A DNA stretch of 64,000 bases from Charina bottae (taxonomy: Eukaryota; Chordata; Lepidosauria; Squamata; Charinaidae). A program made the translations under genes and the position numbers. The DNA lies in assembly GCA_023362775.1 (NCBI GenBank), contig JALMGJ010000025.1, forward strand, positions 11,141,539 through 11,205,538. Reading direction: 5' to 3'. Positions 33,412 to 46,151 of this stretch are shown piece after piece. The notes below the pieces were generated by a model. The model had not been told where the DNA came from. It ran no database searches and saw only the letters and a list, made by a program, of their open reading frames with translations. How positions within the stretch are numbered: position 1 is the stretch's first letter; the number at the start of each line of letters is the position of its first letter.

Positions 33412-33999
33412 CTTCTTTCATAATTCCATTGTCTAGTGCCATTGCTACAAAAAAAAGCCCAGTCTCAGTGCAGTTTTGTCAGCACTACAAAAAAAAAAAG
33501 ATTTACCAGCCATCCACAATACTATAAATTAGGGTGAGCAACCTTTTGGTGGACAAAGCCCACATACAACATGTTATGTAGGCTGAGTGCCACGAAATGT
33601 GAGGGCCATATCACACTTATTGGTAAGGGCAGGTCTGGGTGAGAATTTCAAGGGTTTTCTTTTTCTTTTTAACTGTGATATGCCTACTTTAGGGTTCACA
33701 CTACAATTTTTATTATATGGTTTATGCTATAATATAAAAATCTCAAAACAACAGGAAAGTATAGTCAGTTTTTAATGAGCTTAGACAGAGGGGGCTCTGT
33801 GGTCTGCAAAAAGGGATGGAGAGAAAGAGAGATAGAGATAGGCAGAGAAATGATAGAGTGAGTTGCAGGTTGCCCAATAATTATTTTTCAATCAATTATT
33901 TGTATCAATAACCCTCCTCTGTTACCATTTATACAAGTATTTTTCTCTTATTAAATATTGCATATATATGGTCCCTTATAATCCTATTTGTGTCAACTC
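33412..33999. other. Unassigned sequence
   Basis: No gene recognised. A possible eroded hAT end ('gagcaaccttttggtggac') lies at about 33536-33560. Confidence 0.4.
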
Positions 34000-34020
34000 A
34001 GGAAGAAGACCTATTATATT

Positions 34021-34922
34021 ATTTAGAAGATGAATATGTTAAAGACTGTATGATTAAATGGGCTAAGAATTTTGGATATAATATGCTTGAGCAATGGGAG
34101 AATATGTGGAATAAAGGCTTGAAATTCACTCTCAACTATAATTTGAAAGAGAACTTTTATACTGTAAAATGATGTATTGTTGGTACTTAACACCTGATAA
34201 GTTGTCAAAAATGTTCAATGGGATATCAAATGTGTGTTAGAAATGCTCCCAGGGTGAAGGAACCTTTTATCATCTTTGGTGGACTTGTGAGAAGGCAAAA
34301 GCATTTTGGGAGTGAATATGCATCATCATCATCATCATCATCATCATCACCACCACTACTACTACTACTACTCCTCAAAAGATTCTTTAGGTGGATATAC
34401 AATTGAAACCAGAACTGTTTCTTTTGGGCTTAATGGACCAACAGCTCGAAAGAAAATATGGGACTTTGTTTTTGTAGCAGCAAGACTTTTGTATACACAA
34501 AGATGGAAAGATGTGCAAATTCCCACACTGGAATAATAGATGGTGAAACTAATGGAGTTGGCTCAGATGGCAAAACCGACAGCACTTTTAAAAGACCACA
34601 ATGTGATGGGATTTCTTTCTACTTGGAAACCACTTTTGGACTATTTGCTTGTAACTGAAAAAAATGAAGTATTGATGATTAATTGGTTTGTTTTTATAGA
34701 AATGATGTTGATTAAGGCTTAATTAAGAGTAAGAGTTTAAGATAGTTTACTAAGTACTTATATCTGTGTAGGAGAAGGTTGGAAGTCACCTTCTTAATTT
34801 CCTTGTTATTCTTGCACTTTTTAATGTTTTCTTTGTCCTTTTTCTTTAACTCTGTACTCTAACTTTTCCTTATTTTGTATTTTGCCTTTTTTGAAACTTT
34901 AATAAAGTTCTTATTTAAAAAA
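34021..34922 (+). mobile_element. L1 3' fragment with internal (CAT)n/(ACT)n expansion
   Basis: It encodes the ORF2 C-terminal region matching 686-1413 (CMIKWAKNFG, QWENMWNKGLKFTLNYNLKENF, then YHLWWTCEKAKAFW- and AARLLYTQRWKD-like segments in broken frames). The 3' region ends 'aataaagttcttatttaaaaaa'. An imperfect duplication of about 20 bp (ggaagaagacctattatatt and a variant with three extra bases) flanks it at 34001-34020 and 34923-34945. A histidine-coding CAT array at 34317-34375 lies inside the coding region. Confidence 0.8.
34317..34375. repeat. (ATC)n(ACC)n(ACT)n microsatellite
   Basis: A trinucleotide array of about 19 units arose within the L1 coding sequence. Confidence 0.95.
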
Positions 34923-34945
34923 GGAAGAAGAAGCCCTATTATATT

Positions 34946-35977
34946 CAGTGGGATTAACTCTGGGTCGTAGGTTGCTGACTTAAGAAACCTGCTTAAACCC
35001 TAACCCTATCCTTCCCACATTGTTCAGGACAGCCCCCATCTCAGGTCCATCTTAACCTTCCACAAAGAGTTGAGAGAAGGGGTGCCAGTATCTGGAAGAG
35101 GAGAAGACAGGAAATTTCCACAAACTTCTAAAACTTACCTCAGGGTGCAGGTTATTGGCTGCAGGAGTGCGTGATTAACAATAAAAATGGCTTGTACAAA
35201 TACAACTTTATACAGGCAGCTCCAGGTTTCTGAATCACAAAGTTGCAACTTGGATTTAAAGAATGAAAAGGCAAAGTTCTTATTGCTCTTTTTACTTCTG
35301 ATGTGTTTAAATTTGCTGTCGAAATGTTAAACCACCGGTTTAAAGGAGTCTGTATCCACTATGCGCCCTACAACAGCACTAGAAAGCAATTATGAAAATC
35401 TGTAAAATTATTGGTTATTGGTTGATGTATGCTAAATCAGTGCAAATATAATCCTTCAGTAAAACATGATCCAGGCTATTTTTCTGCCCAAACTCCAAGG
35501 ACTGCATCTATCTCTTCCCCTTAGAGGAAAAGATGAATGCTTTTAACCTAGGAAAAATATCAGTGACAGAAAATCCTTGAGATACTATAAAGGCTAAATG
35601 ACAGGGAAATGTGTCTAGTAGAATTTATCCTGTTCAATTTTTTTTAAGTGGATAGAGACAGACAAGCAGATGAAGGTATCATCAAGGTTACTCCTTGTGG
35701 CTCTTTACAGCTGACAAGGAGAAAATCCCATTGGACCAAAGACAAAGTTCTTACAAACTGCAGCAAGCATCATCAGGAAAGTGGCAGGCAAACCCAGGCA
35801 GAAAAAGACATGGCACTGTTGTGCTCTGATGCCAAGGCTCTTCCAAGAAAGAGATAACACTGAGGCATCTGGGGTATTTCTACAAATTTTAGGAAGGTTC
35901 TGAACATTGATTGTCATAAAGTTGAATCGCCTCAAGCAGAAAATATGGTGGCATGTTTGCTCAGAGCAACTCAGAGC

Positions 35978-35978
<1 letters not shown>
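34946..35978. other. Unassigned sequence
   Basis: About 1 kb without recognised content. Confidence 0.45.

Positions 35979-36054
<76 letters not shown>
35979..36054. repeat. (GT)n(GA)n microsatellite
   Basis: About 17 GT followed by about 20 GA units. Confidence 0.97.
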
Positions 36055-36058
<4 letters not shown>

Positions 36059-36384
36059 ACACCATTTTGCAAGAAGCCTCCATTTATTATCATCCCAACT
36101 TTTACCATTAGTGAAGAAGAAAAGACTGAACTGCTTGATAGTGCCTTTTCCCTATAATGCTACATGCCCTTTGTCTGGAAGCTCCTATCATCACATCACA
36201 GATCTAGAGTTACAGAGGCAAAATGGAATTAATTCTACCAAGGACTTTTTGTTCTATGGACAAATTAATTCCATTGAATCCAACCTATTGAGTCTTGGAA
36301 AGAACAGTATGGTGGCCATTGTTGTGGGTATCTGGTTGTGGGCTTTGTTTGGGTGGAGGGTGATTTTCTTTTTAACCATCTAAA
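36055..36384. other. Unassigned sequence
   Basis: Nothing recognised. Confidence 0.4.
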
Positions 36385-37850
36385 GTTCTGCCTCAGTGTC
36401 TGGAGGCTGGAGAGGGGGGTGCTGGTTGCAGGATTGAATGACTTTGGATTTTATAGCCCCCCTGTTCCAAGGACTTTCCATCTCTTGGTCTGGATGGGAT
36501 TGCACTGCCCCAAACAAAGCCAATGTGCAATTTGGGTGTCCTCCTGGTTTCACAACTCCTGTTCAAGCTGTGGCATAGCTTCAGTTTGTGCACCAATTGC
36601 TCTCTTTCCTGGACCAAGAGGATATGCTCACAGTCACTTATACCTTAGTCAGCTCCCAGGTGGACTACTGCAGTGCACTCTATGTGGGGCCGCCCTTGAA
36701 GAGCATCCGGAAGCTGCAGCTGGTACATAATGCAGTGGTGTGGGCAGTTATGGGCACTTCTCAATCTGTGCGTGTCACAACTTCACTCCACAATCTGGAT
36801 TGGTTTCCAGTATTCTTCCAATTTCAATTCAAGGTGCTGGGGATCACCTGTAAAGCCCTTCATGTTGGATAAATGCTGGCTTATAGGAAGGAGGCTGGAG
36901 AAAAGTAAACAGACACAGAGTGCAGCTTATAAAGGCTATAAAATCTTTACTATAGATAAAAGCAAAGTTGTATATACAGTTACAGCGTTGCAAAAGTAAA
37001 AAAACAAGCAGACACATAATCTTCCATGTTGCTTCCACTGATAAGACATACAAAGGAGCACAAACCTTGAAGAACACTCACAGCAAGGTATAGCTACACA
37101 CCTCAGGAGCAGAACATGAAGATGGCTAATAGACGGGCAGAAGTCAAGAAGCAAAGGACACCATTTTACATGGGTAGAAATACACTTTCTTCCCACTTTC
37201 TGATTGGTTAAAAACTAGGTGTGAAAACACCAGGCACAAAGCATAGACCATAGCACATACTATAACCTGCCATGAGGTGGCAGTGCTGCGTCTAAGCAAG
37301 CATGCTGTCTCCCCCCTCCCAACTTTCCCAGGACAAGCTTCCCACGAAGCATCAGGGGCTAGACATAACTAATGCATCACGTGGTACCTTGACTAGCCAC
37401 CTGGCTTCATATGATCATGAGAACTGACCTTGTTTCATACAGAAAACAATTTGCCATTTCCCATGAGAAATCTGACACTTCATGGCATGGGGCCAAGTTA
37501 TTTGTGAGACTGCCTCTCTCCAATTGTCTACCCATCCCATCAGATCCAGCAGGAGAGGCATGTTGTGGGTCCCATCCACTAAGAAGTGCCATTTTGTGGG
37601 ACCCAGGAAGCAAGCCTTTTCTGTCATGGGGCCTGCCCTATGGAACATCATCCCCCAGAGATTAGATTGGTCACAACCCTGTTGGCCTTTCTCAAGGCCC
37701 TGAAAACATGACTGTGTTCCCAGGTGTTAGGGGTTGGAGCCTGTGAAGTGGTTGTGTTGATGGTGGTTGTTTTTATCTTGGCTGCCAATTGTGCATTTCT
37801 TTTGTGCTTTTTCCTGGTTTTTAACTGTTGTTAGCTGCCCAAAGTCATTC
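36385..37850 (+). mobile_element. CR1/L2-type LINE 3' half, split by a solo LTR
   Basis: The left part reads DQEDMLTVTYTLVSSQVDYCS, then PLKSIRKLQLVHNAVVWAV and VFFQFQFKVLGITCKALH. The right part (from 37478) reads RLPLSNCLPIPSDPAGEACC, KKCHFVGPRKQAFSVMGPALWNIIP and then a 3' region with 'aactgttgttagctgcccaaagtc'. This is the RT C-terminus of a CR1/L2-clade element. The two parts join exactly across the LTR at 36863-37477. Frameshifts make it inactive. Confidence 0.85.
36863..37477. mobile_element. Solo LTR, 615 bp, 5-bp TSD
   Basis: It is bounded TGTTGG…CTGACA with cttca at 36858-36862 and 37478-37482. It contains 'ttataaaggctataaaatctttactatag' and pyrimidine-rich 3' segments. Its orientation is ambiguous because both strands begin TG and end CA. 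It has no internal coding region. The family is not determined. Confidence 0.8.
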
Positions 37851-37855
37851 GTTTG

Positions 37856-37932
37856 AGCATGCTGGCTGGGAAATTCTGGGAGTTGAAGTCCACCCATCTT
37901 AAAGTGGCAGAGGTTGAGAAACACGGGTCTAG
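37856..37932. mobile_element. hAT MITE half
   Basis: 'gctggctgggaaattctgggagttgaagtcca…cttaaagtggcagaggttgagaaac' is one arm of the palindromic MITE seen whole at 62646-62760. Confidence 0.6.
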
Positions 37933-38125
37933 ACCAACAGAGCTCCTGCACTTATGTTCATATAAAAATGGGTTAAATAGATTGTGTCCCTTGCATGGAG
38001 GGGTTCTATCCTTATAGATAAGGGTACACATAAGGACACTCCAATGAACATAGAATGCTAACAGAAGGCATATTCAGAGAACATGGCAGTAATTCAGCAT
38101 GTGTTGAACCATCCAACTTTGCAGT

Positions 38126-38129
<4 letters not shown>

Positions 38130-38180
<51 letters not shown>
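38130..38180. repeat. (TA)n microsatellite
   Basis: About 25 TA units. Confidence 0.97.
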
Positions 38181-38183
<3 letters not shown>

Positions 38184-39126
38184 TAGTTGTGAGTTTTCTT
38201 TCTCCTGTATGGATGTGCTTTGTACCTGGGAATATGTAAGCATCTACAGTAAAAAGCCAACTTATGATCCCATTCAGATGCTCATAGGACTACCAGCAAG
38301 CTCACAATCTGAGATGATGGAGAGGCACTGGATGAATGAATTCTGGCAAGCAGGTTTCAGTGAATTGGAGCCTCTTCCTTCAAGGAGGGTCCCACAGCTG
38401 CTACAATGTGCGATTGGGGTGATGTTTGTTTTCATGTTACTATAATCGTACAAAATCTTTATTCACTCAACTGTGGAACTGCTCATAAATAGCACTATAT
38501 TCTATATGAACCCAATTGGGTTAGGAGGCTGGCAACTTGATCTCCTCTCATGAATCAGTGACTAAAGCAGGACTTCCACTTCACTCTGTTCCTTGGAAGC
38601 AATACTTGTGGCCATCCAGATGTTGCTAACAGACGGTGAACTACAACTCTCACAATCCTTGCTGTTGGCCTTGCTGGCTAATTTACCTAGCTAGCCTAAC
38701 TTGATGGAGTTTTGAATTTGTCCAAGCAGAAAACAAGTATCAGGATTTACTTCAACCCAGCTCTGTTAAGGAAAGGTGTATTTATGCCAAATACTATAAT
38801 ATTTTGTGGCTGCAAATTTAAATTTAACAAATGCACGATTGTCCTGGAATGTAAGCTCTTAATAAAATACTGAAAAGACTTCACACTTAGTTTATATTTA
38901 ACCTGATGTATGCTTTGTTTGCTTTAATTTGTGCTAAATCATACTTTGGAAACTGGAAATTTATAGCACCATCCAACAGAGATATACAACTCATTTCAGG
39001 CCAATTCTTTTTGATATGAGCAAAGTACTCAGGGCTAGAACAAAAACTGATCTAATTTCTATTTTAATTGAATATAGTTCAGTTAATATGATAGTACAGT
39101 ACATATAGTACATATAGTATAGTTAA
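38181..39126. other. Unassigned sequence with weak hAT-like remnant
   Basis: Mostly unrecognised. 'ccatccagatgttgctaacagacggtgaactacaactctcac' (about 38610-38655) recalls the hAT MITE at 19165-19275. Confidence 0.35.
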
Positions 39127-39282
39127 TAGGATGAGATGGTTAGATAGCATCACCAATGTAATGAACATGAATCTGAGTAAACTCCGGGAGACAGTGGAGG
39201 ACAGGAAGGCCTGGCGTGCTATGGTCCATGAGGTCACGAAGAGTCGGACACGACTAAACGACTGAACAACAACAACAAACAC
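39127..39282 (+). mobile_element. BovB LINE 3' end, sense, severely truncated
   Basis: It encodes the last residues RMRWLDSITNVMNMNLSKL-like through VHEVTKSRTRLND-like, followed by the (AAC)n tail. It agrees with the 3' end of 54159-57148, not with the other BovB subfamily. Confidence 0.88.
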
Positions 39283-42227
39283 TTAATATGATTGGCCACT
39301 GTATATTTCAGAGTTTTGCCCTTACGTCTCCTTAAATAATAGAGTTTGGTGGCAACTTTTTCATGGCCTAGGGTGGCCATATCAAGGATTTTAGAGGCCC
39401 CCTGGGAATCCCAACATATAGCATAACAAGTAAATGAAAATAAATAAATGTGTTCTTTTGGGGTAGACCTGAGCATTTATCTGTGCCACCAATTTATTTT
39501 TGTGTTGAGGATGAAATTGATTGTCATTTTAGCAACATTTTTCCACATGATTCAGCAAAACCTGAATGGCCTTTTTTTTAACATGCCCAATTAAATCTGC
39601 ACTTCTTCTAGGAGACTCATTATTTAAGATTCTTGAATTAAAACAAGAAACCCTTATCAATGTTCTTCTTCTTGCTTTTTTTAAACTTTAATTTTACAGG
39701 CAAAAGATGATGACATGCCAGAAAGACTCCAGCCGGAATGCAGTAGATTTATTGGATAGTTGATAACTCTGCATTCCAGTGATGATTCCCATTAAGTATT
39801 AAAACGCCTGCTTTTTCAAAATAGCCCGATAATTGCTCCTCTAGATTCTATTTTCATCTTTTCTTCTTCCCAGATGAAGTGAAAGAGATATAATTGCAAT
39901 TGAACAATCTGTGTCCTAAAGATGTGTTATATTAAAAACAAATTCTTGATATTTAATTCATTTGCATTCCAAAAATGGATAGCTAAATAAATAAACATAT
40001 GCAAAAGTAAACTCCTTATCACTGTAGAGCAGCTTTCTCAACCCATCAGCTTTCAGCGTCTCTGAGAAATCCTAGTGTTGCCTTCAAGTTGGCAAAAAAC
40101 TTTGGAGGGTCACAGTCCCAACACATTGTAGGGCATCAGTTGATAAAGGCTGCTATAGAATATCATATAGCCAACATCTTTATTCATGGACCAAGTTCTG
40201 GGAAGTCAAGAACTGAAGTTAGCATCTAGATTTATACATTGTGATGAACTGAATCAATGTGATTTTTAAGCCATTGTTTATGGTATAGCATTTTGCATTA
40301 AGTAGACCTCTGTGCATTGTTTGGGAAACTATGTTATTAGCACAACCATGTCTTAGCATGATGCATAAACTCATTTAGGGATACAACATTCCCACAGCTC
40401 TATCCTGAGCACTCTCACTGAAACAAGTTTGACCCTCCCTTAAGGAAAAAAGGGGATATGTTATTTCATCTTGAAATAAAAATTGTACAACAGGCTGTTA
40501 TAGAAGCCTTTGGAATGAGTTTTATTCATGATGAAATGACTCTATGTCAGGGAAGACGTAATGCTTCTTTTTCCTCATCTAGAGTCATAAGAGATTGAAA
40601 TTTGTAAAACTTGGGGCAGGTGTTAGGTATGGCCCAAAAGGAACATCCCATTTCTTTAATGCAGTATAGATTATTTCCAGTTTGTCCCGAAGTTTTTGGC
40701 CTCCCTTATATTTTATTTTTTCAAAACATTCAGTCTCATTTCCATTGTAATGATTTACTCTCTCTCTCATACACACACACACATGTAGCCATGATTAAAT
40801 GGCACATAAAAGTCTATGTATATCATAATAATATGTGAGGGATGCCCATCTGTCCTCTGTTTTGTCATTATAGGCCATCTGTGAATTAACCATATGTAAC
40901 ATACAAATCGTAGCAGCAAGGCTGAGCTTGTAGGGTGATCGGTTGGAGGTCTCAACCCTCCTGTCCCAGAAAGCCTCTAGTTCTCTGTAACCAAGTGCCT
41001 CCTTCTCACCTTGATATATTTGCTTGGTAGTTACTGCTGCCCTCACCTAGTGTATCTCCCAGGGGATACCTTTACCTGGCATCCTCTCCCTTAATTCTGA
41101 CATCTGTGAGAGAGAGGACCCCACAGACTCTATGGCTTTACTGTCAAATAAGAGAAAAATAACATGGATAAAAATAAAACAAATTATATAGCACTACCTC
41201 CTGGACCGGTAGCATGAGACATGTGACTATGATAGAACAGTCCCCTTTAGGTGTTGGATCAAAAGGTACCATTTAAAGTCAACTTCCTTTTTTAAAGTTT
41301 AATCACATGTAAAGCATTCAGTGTCAAAAAAGATAAAAATACAGAGCTGCTCAAAACATAGTGTCTTAAAAGAATCTCCCATGGAATGCTACAAGGATAA
41401 TGTAAGTTTGGCATAGATGATAGGATAGAATGGGTCTGCTAATAATATTGGAGACTTTTTTACACAGAGATCCCAAGAGGCATCAAACATACTATAACTG
41501 AGCTTGCATGTATAAAATATACATCAGAGATTGATACATCAGAGAGGACAACAAAAAGTTTAAGTAGGACACAGGCTAAATAAATAATAGCCTTAGTGCA
41601 ATGTTACCTAAACATTTATCTATGTCTACCCAAGTAATAATTCCTCTCAAATAGAAGTAGAAGTTCCTTTTTTATTCAGCTTTACCAGTTCTTGCTTTCT
41701 GATTTTCTGGAAATTCCAAGTTTAAATCTGGAGCTGAAAGAAGTTAGTCTTAGTTATCTTCTTTTCTTCACCGTGGCATAGACTTCTTGCTTCTATCTCT
41801 TCTACTTGAAACTCCCCCAGTTTCAAAAAGCCAAAATCTTTTTCACTAGCTGAGGAAGATTTGAGGGCAATCTCCTTCTGCCTACATGAACAGGAGCAGT
41901 TCATACTTGGAAAGATCCTGCTTTGAGGCAGAGAATGTTGGTTCCTTGTCTGTGAAGTAGCTGTCAATCTTGTGAAGGCCAGAAAGCATCACTATACAGG
42001 TATACACTTTTCTATTATTTCATATGAGGGAACCTGTCATACATGTGAGGCTTCTCTCACCATCCATGCATAGTAAACATTGCTGAGTGGAAAGAAATGT
42101 GTTACTTTGGTCCCACAGAAAATAATATTCTTACCTTCAGATCACTTACAATATGCAAAGAGCTCCAATCAAAGAAGAATTTCCCAAATATCTGTCAAAT
42201 AATAGCAGTTCACGCTAGTTTCTTATT
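39283..42227. other. Unassigned sequence
   Basis: About 2.9 kb with no supported gene. A pyrimidine tract ending in ttttacag at about 39692-39700 resembles a 3' splice site and is followed by a short frame (KDDDMPERLQPECSRFIG, then stop), but nothing else supports an exon. An eroded repeat of hAT type may lie at 40038-40160. Confidence 0.4.
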
Positions 42228-42322
42228 TGTGGAGTCCTTGGTGCTCTCAGCTTGGTTGTTTGCTTGCAGATGTTTCATTACCCAACTAGGTAACATCATC
42301 AGAGAGCACCAAGGACTCCACA
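42228..42322 (-). mobile_element. PLE terminal remnant folded as an inverted repeat
   Basis: Perfect 21-bp arms (42228-42248 and 42302-42322) enclose 53 bp. The minus strand contains CTGATGA, a stem II (gttacc/ggtaat) and GAAAC, the hammerhead order seen in PLE ends. It then has 'atctgcaagcaaacaacc', shared with 51314-51655. The family differs from the PLE at 25385-26466. Confidence 0.65.
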
Positions 42323-42366
42323 GTTCAATCCTGAGCTACATATATTCTCTTCTATTAGAATTTCTG

Positions 42367-42421
42367 GTTTGTTTGTTTGTTTGTTTGTTTGTTTATACAT
42401 ACATACATACATACATACATA
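42367..42421. repeat. (GTTT)n(ACAT)n microsatellite
   Basis: About seven GTTT and seven ACAT units. Confidence 0.95.
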
Positions 42422-42866
42422 CTTGAAAACTTTAAAACTTTATTTTTACCAAACTAATGTATATAGTTGGGATGTCCCATGCCTGGTGAGAACTCATATT
42501 TCATTTATAAGAAGTTTGTGCCGAAAAGATAAAGTCTGAGTAGTATATAAAATTAAAACCCATATAGAAATGTACTAAACTCTCTCAAATACCTCTAAAA
42601 TTCAACTTCTGTCAATTATACAATTTTAAACAATTATGTCCCTTACAATTTAACGTTATCCTGACATATATGCTAATTGCAAATAATTACAACAATTTCA
42701 GATTATAATTACTGTATATAATGCTGAAACAAGGTAGGGAAAGCATGCAAAGCTTAGTTTCTAGAATTCTCTCCAACCCCTTTCCTGGCATTGGCTATAG
42801 GAGATGTCTGCATTTTCTTCAGGGTAACACAGTATCATGTTTGGGGGTGGGTGTCATCCCTTTGAA
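42422..42866. other. Unassigned sequence
   Basis: AT-rich, no recognised feature. Confidence 0.4.
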
Positions 42867-43040
42867 GTAGGCCAGGTCAAGAAACAGACACCACAAGAAA
42901 TACTAGAACTCTACATTATTGATATAGGCTATGATAACAAACTCTTGAAAGCTTGACCGTATTTCCCCTTCCCTCTCTCTTATACCAAAGAGAATCAAGG
43001 TAGAACGATCTTGACTTTCTTCCTTGTGCTCTGCTATTGT
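42867..43040 (-). repeat. LTR remnant
   Basis: 'caagaaacagacacc…ctacattattgatataggctatgataacaaactcttgaaagc' and 'ccccttccctctctcttatacc' align by word order with the LTR remnants at 30197 and 60855. Its boundaries are unclear. Confidence 0.4.
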
Positions 43041-45190
43041 CCTGAGCTAAGCTCATGTTAGTAAACTATTGGTTGCCACATATTGGTTGCCACAGATCAT
43101 CTCTGTACTCCTCTATATGGGGAGTTATAGATGGGTAGTAGGATCTAATCAGTATGGGTGTATCTGTGTTGTCTCTTTGTGGCATGTATGTGTGTTTCTT
43201 CTCTCCCTTCACATTGTGTCTGTGTGCTTTGTGTATATGTGTGCTCTAGGAAACACAGAGTAGGCAGTGTATGTCCCCTCTGGGTCCCATGACCAAGAAG
43301 GAGGAGGAAGAGGGCTTTGAAGGGAGAAATCAGCGAGATGCAAAACTACTACCCAACTGCCCCTCCCACAGGGTACATTGGGGAGATTTTTCCTCGATTT
43401 CTTTTACCCACAGCCCCTGGTCAGATGTTGCTTCCCACAACCCAATTTGGTCCTGTTCTGTGTTTCTTCCAGAGCGTTAGCCTGCTGGTGGACAGAATCC
43501 TGAGCCGTTTCACTTTGGTTAGTTAACAGCATTTGTAGAACCCTCTAATCTGACTGACTGCAGGAATAATTCCTTCCCAACATTTTGTTCGGTTCCTTTA
43601 GGTTGAAAATACTCTATTAGGACCCTGAAAAATCAAGGGATAGATGGTTACCATTTTCATTATAGGGGAAGTCCAGAATATTGACTTTTCTATAAAGAAA
43701 ATGGAACTTGACATTATCAGGAACTGTATTCTGTGTCTGTTATCATAACATATTTTATGCCTTAATGTGCTCCCATTTAATTATAAAAGAGAACATATAC
43801 TGAAGTGAAAAATACTTCGCTACAGCCTTCTATTTCTGCCACATAACTTCATAGGAAATGGTTACAGATTACCCTCTTCTATCCAGGAGGGGCCTGTTCT
43901 GTGGTTCAGTTCTTTTAATTTTTTTTTTAAAAAAATCCATCTTGGGTTAGGAACAATGTATCAAAATGTTCAGTAAATGTAGTTTTTGAGATAGTTGATC
44001 ATGATCAAACAAGTTTCGTGCCATTAGAATAGGGGAAGACGAATTGATATGCCTTGTGCATTCATTCTGTATGGCAAAATATTAATCTGAATTGGGTGTT
44101 CATCTTCCATCATGAAGACACACACATACTTAGATCTCATCAGTCAAGGTACCTATTTAATCTTTTTTTTTAAAGAACCGCATAGGTGAATAAAAATGAT
44201 GATGATGATGATATTATTATTTGTTTCCCTTTTACTATTTGGCACTTCTGTTAATGTTCTGCAATGGTGATAAAAGGAGAGGTCTCTAATAAAAGAGTAT
44301 AGGAAATTCTGCATTTAAACTAACAGTCTGTTCTCATTGTAATGATGAACCAGTTACAAATTTTGAGACCCGTGGCATCTGCAGCAAACATAATGATATC
44401 AACACGGTGACACATGTATGGTGGCACCTTAACAGAAATGATGCCATGATTTAATTGTGTCCTGATGCCTGCCACAAAGATATCATGTCACGACATTGGC
44501 ATGATGACATTGTCATGCAAGCTTCATTATTCACTCCTTTCAGCCCCTCCCTCCACAGAAGCGATGCTTGAGGTTATAGATGAAAACTCATGTGACAGGC
44601 AATTCCTCCAGGCATTAAAAGCCTCATTTTTAGGGTTACAGCCAACCTGGTTATTTTCTCTTTTTCATCTCAGTGTTTTTGTGTGGAAGAAATGTAAAAC
44701 TTGGCAGCACATTCAGTTAGATGAAATTTCATCTGCAGTCTCAAATGGTAAAGCCCAGGCATGTGTTTCTCAGCTCAATAAGCAATAAGCTCCAAATTAC
44801 TTTATTTTATCTGTATCATTTAAAATGAGTTATGCTGCATTTCATGGGTGTGGAGGTAGCATGCAATAATTTAAAGAATAAATTTAAATGAAATAACACA
44901 ACAGACTTCATGTAAATGAAAAAACTGGGAATCAGTTAAGACTTCAAAACTATCAGGCAGAGATCATTCAGTTAAGAGAGAAATATAAAATAAAAAAAAT
45001 TAAGGGGCAAGTCAGAGATGGATAGAATGAAAACTGGAAATAATAATGGGGAACAACCTCTAAAACCTACCTCAGTGACCACAGAATGGACCTCAATACA
45101 AAATAATCATCGGACTTAAGATTTCCCTCAATAAACTTGACCCTTATATCTGTCATAGTGTGCTTGGGGACATCACTTATACCGTACGTG
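43041..45190. other. Unassigned sequence
   Basis: About 2.1 kb. The only simple feature is a short GAT run at 44199-44212. The 107-residue frame at 44465-44788 has no recognised domain. Confidence 0.4.
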
Positions 45191-45194
45191 TGTC

Positions 45195-45436
45195 TTTTTT
45201 AAAAAAAAAAATCCGTTCAATTGTGTCTGATTGTCAGAGACTGCCTGGACAAGTCCCTGCAGTTTTCTTGGCAAGGTTTTTCAGAAGTGGTTTGCCATTG
45301 CCTGCTTCCTGGGGCTGAGAGAGAGTGACTGGCCCAAAGTCACCCAGCTGGCTTTGTGCCTAAGGCAGGACTAGAACTCACAGTCTCCCGGTTTCTAGCC
45401 TGATGCCTTAACCACTACACCAAACTGGCTCTCTAT
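45195..45436 (-). repeat. tRNA-type SINE with BovB-like tail (copy 2), antisense, near full length
   Basis: The minus-strand head 'gagagccagtttggtgtag' continues 'ggttaaggcatcaggctagaa', 'gagttctagtcctgcctta' (B-box area) and 'gggccagtcactctctctcagcc'. The tail 'gcaaaccacttctgaaaaaccttgcc…gacacaattgaacgga' ends in an A run. It is the best kept of the three copies. Confidence 0.85.
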
Positions 45437-46072
45437 ACATGTTTCACTGCCCTTTAAATCAGTAACTTGCCTGAACTAACAAAATTCTGCAGCAACCACA
45501 GCAACATTTTTTTCCTAGAAACATTTCTGGTTAAAATGGTAACTGATCTATTTGTGTTCTCCTTGAGGGTGTTTGAACAAGTTATGAGTGAATACATGAG
45601 AGAGGGGAAAGAAGTTGGGAGTTTTAGTCGATTTGCTGATTTTTAAAAATTTCTATTTTGTATTTTTAGAAACTTTATTGATTTAGTCATTTGACCATAT
45701 CAAGAATATAAAACCAATACAGGTAAATACAAAGAAAACTGTAAAACAGATTCATAATAAATCGTCACCCTTACAGTCAACCCGAATCTGATCTAAATAA
45801 TCTGTCCTCTTTGAGATGGCCTTTGATATAAAGAGTGCGGTATTATTGTATTATTTTTGTGTCAAGTTTCTGTAATAGTTGGAGTGTTGGTGGAAGAACA
45901 GCAAATGGGAACAGAGAATGGAAGATGGCAACTGGAATTATATTAGAGAGATTAGGGTGACAGAAGTAGAGGAATATAGTAGAGTGCCTATTGTGATATT
46001 TAGTGAGATGACTACTCATGAGGTTGCTGTTTTTGTGACTACAGATCACAAACTTCTCATGTACAAGTACTA
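45437..46072. other. Unassigned sequence
   Basis: No recognised feature. Confidence 0.4.
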
Positions 46073-46150
46073 AGCACACTCCCAGTCAATTCCTATATCT
46101 GGATCAGGGCAAGCACACCCACCACTCAATTCTGCTAGCAAAGAATATCA
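46073..46150. repeat. Dispersed 78-bp repeat (copy 1)
   Basis: It matches 51058-51136 with two substitutions and one single-base indel, and contains 'tatctggatcagggcaagc'. The unit is cut on the right by the composite SINE. Confidence 0.85.
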
Positions 46151-46151
46151 A

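Noticed and set aside
39692..39760. Candidate last exon after a ttttacag acceptor
   Set aside because: A single acceptor-like site and an 18-residue frame are expected by chance; no homologue recognised.
40795..41046. 83-residue minus-strand frame with YQGEKEALGYRELEAFW
   Set aside because: Looks protein-like in composition, but no motif or neighbouring exon supports it.
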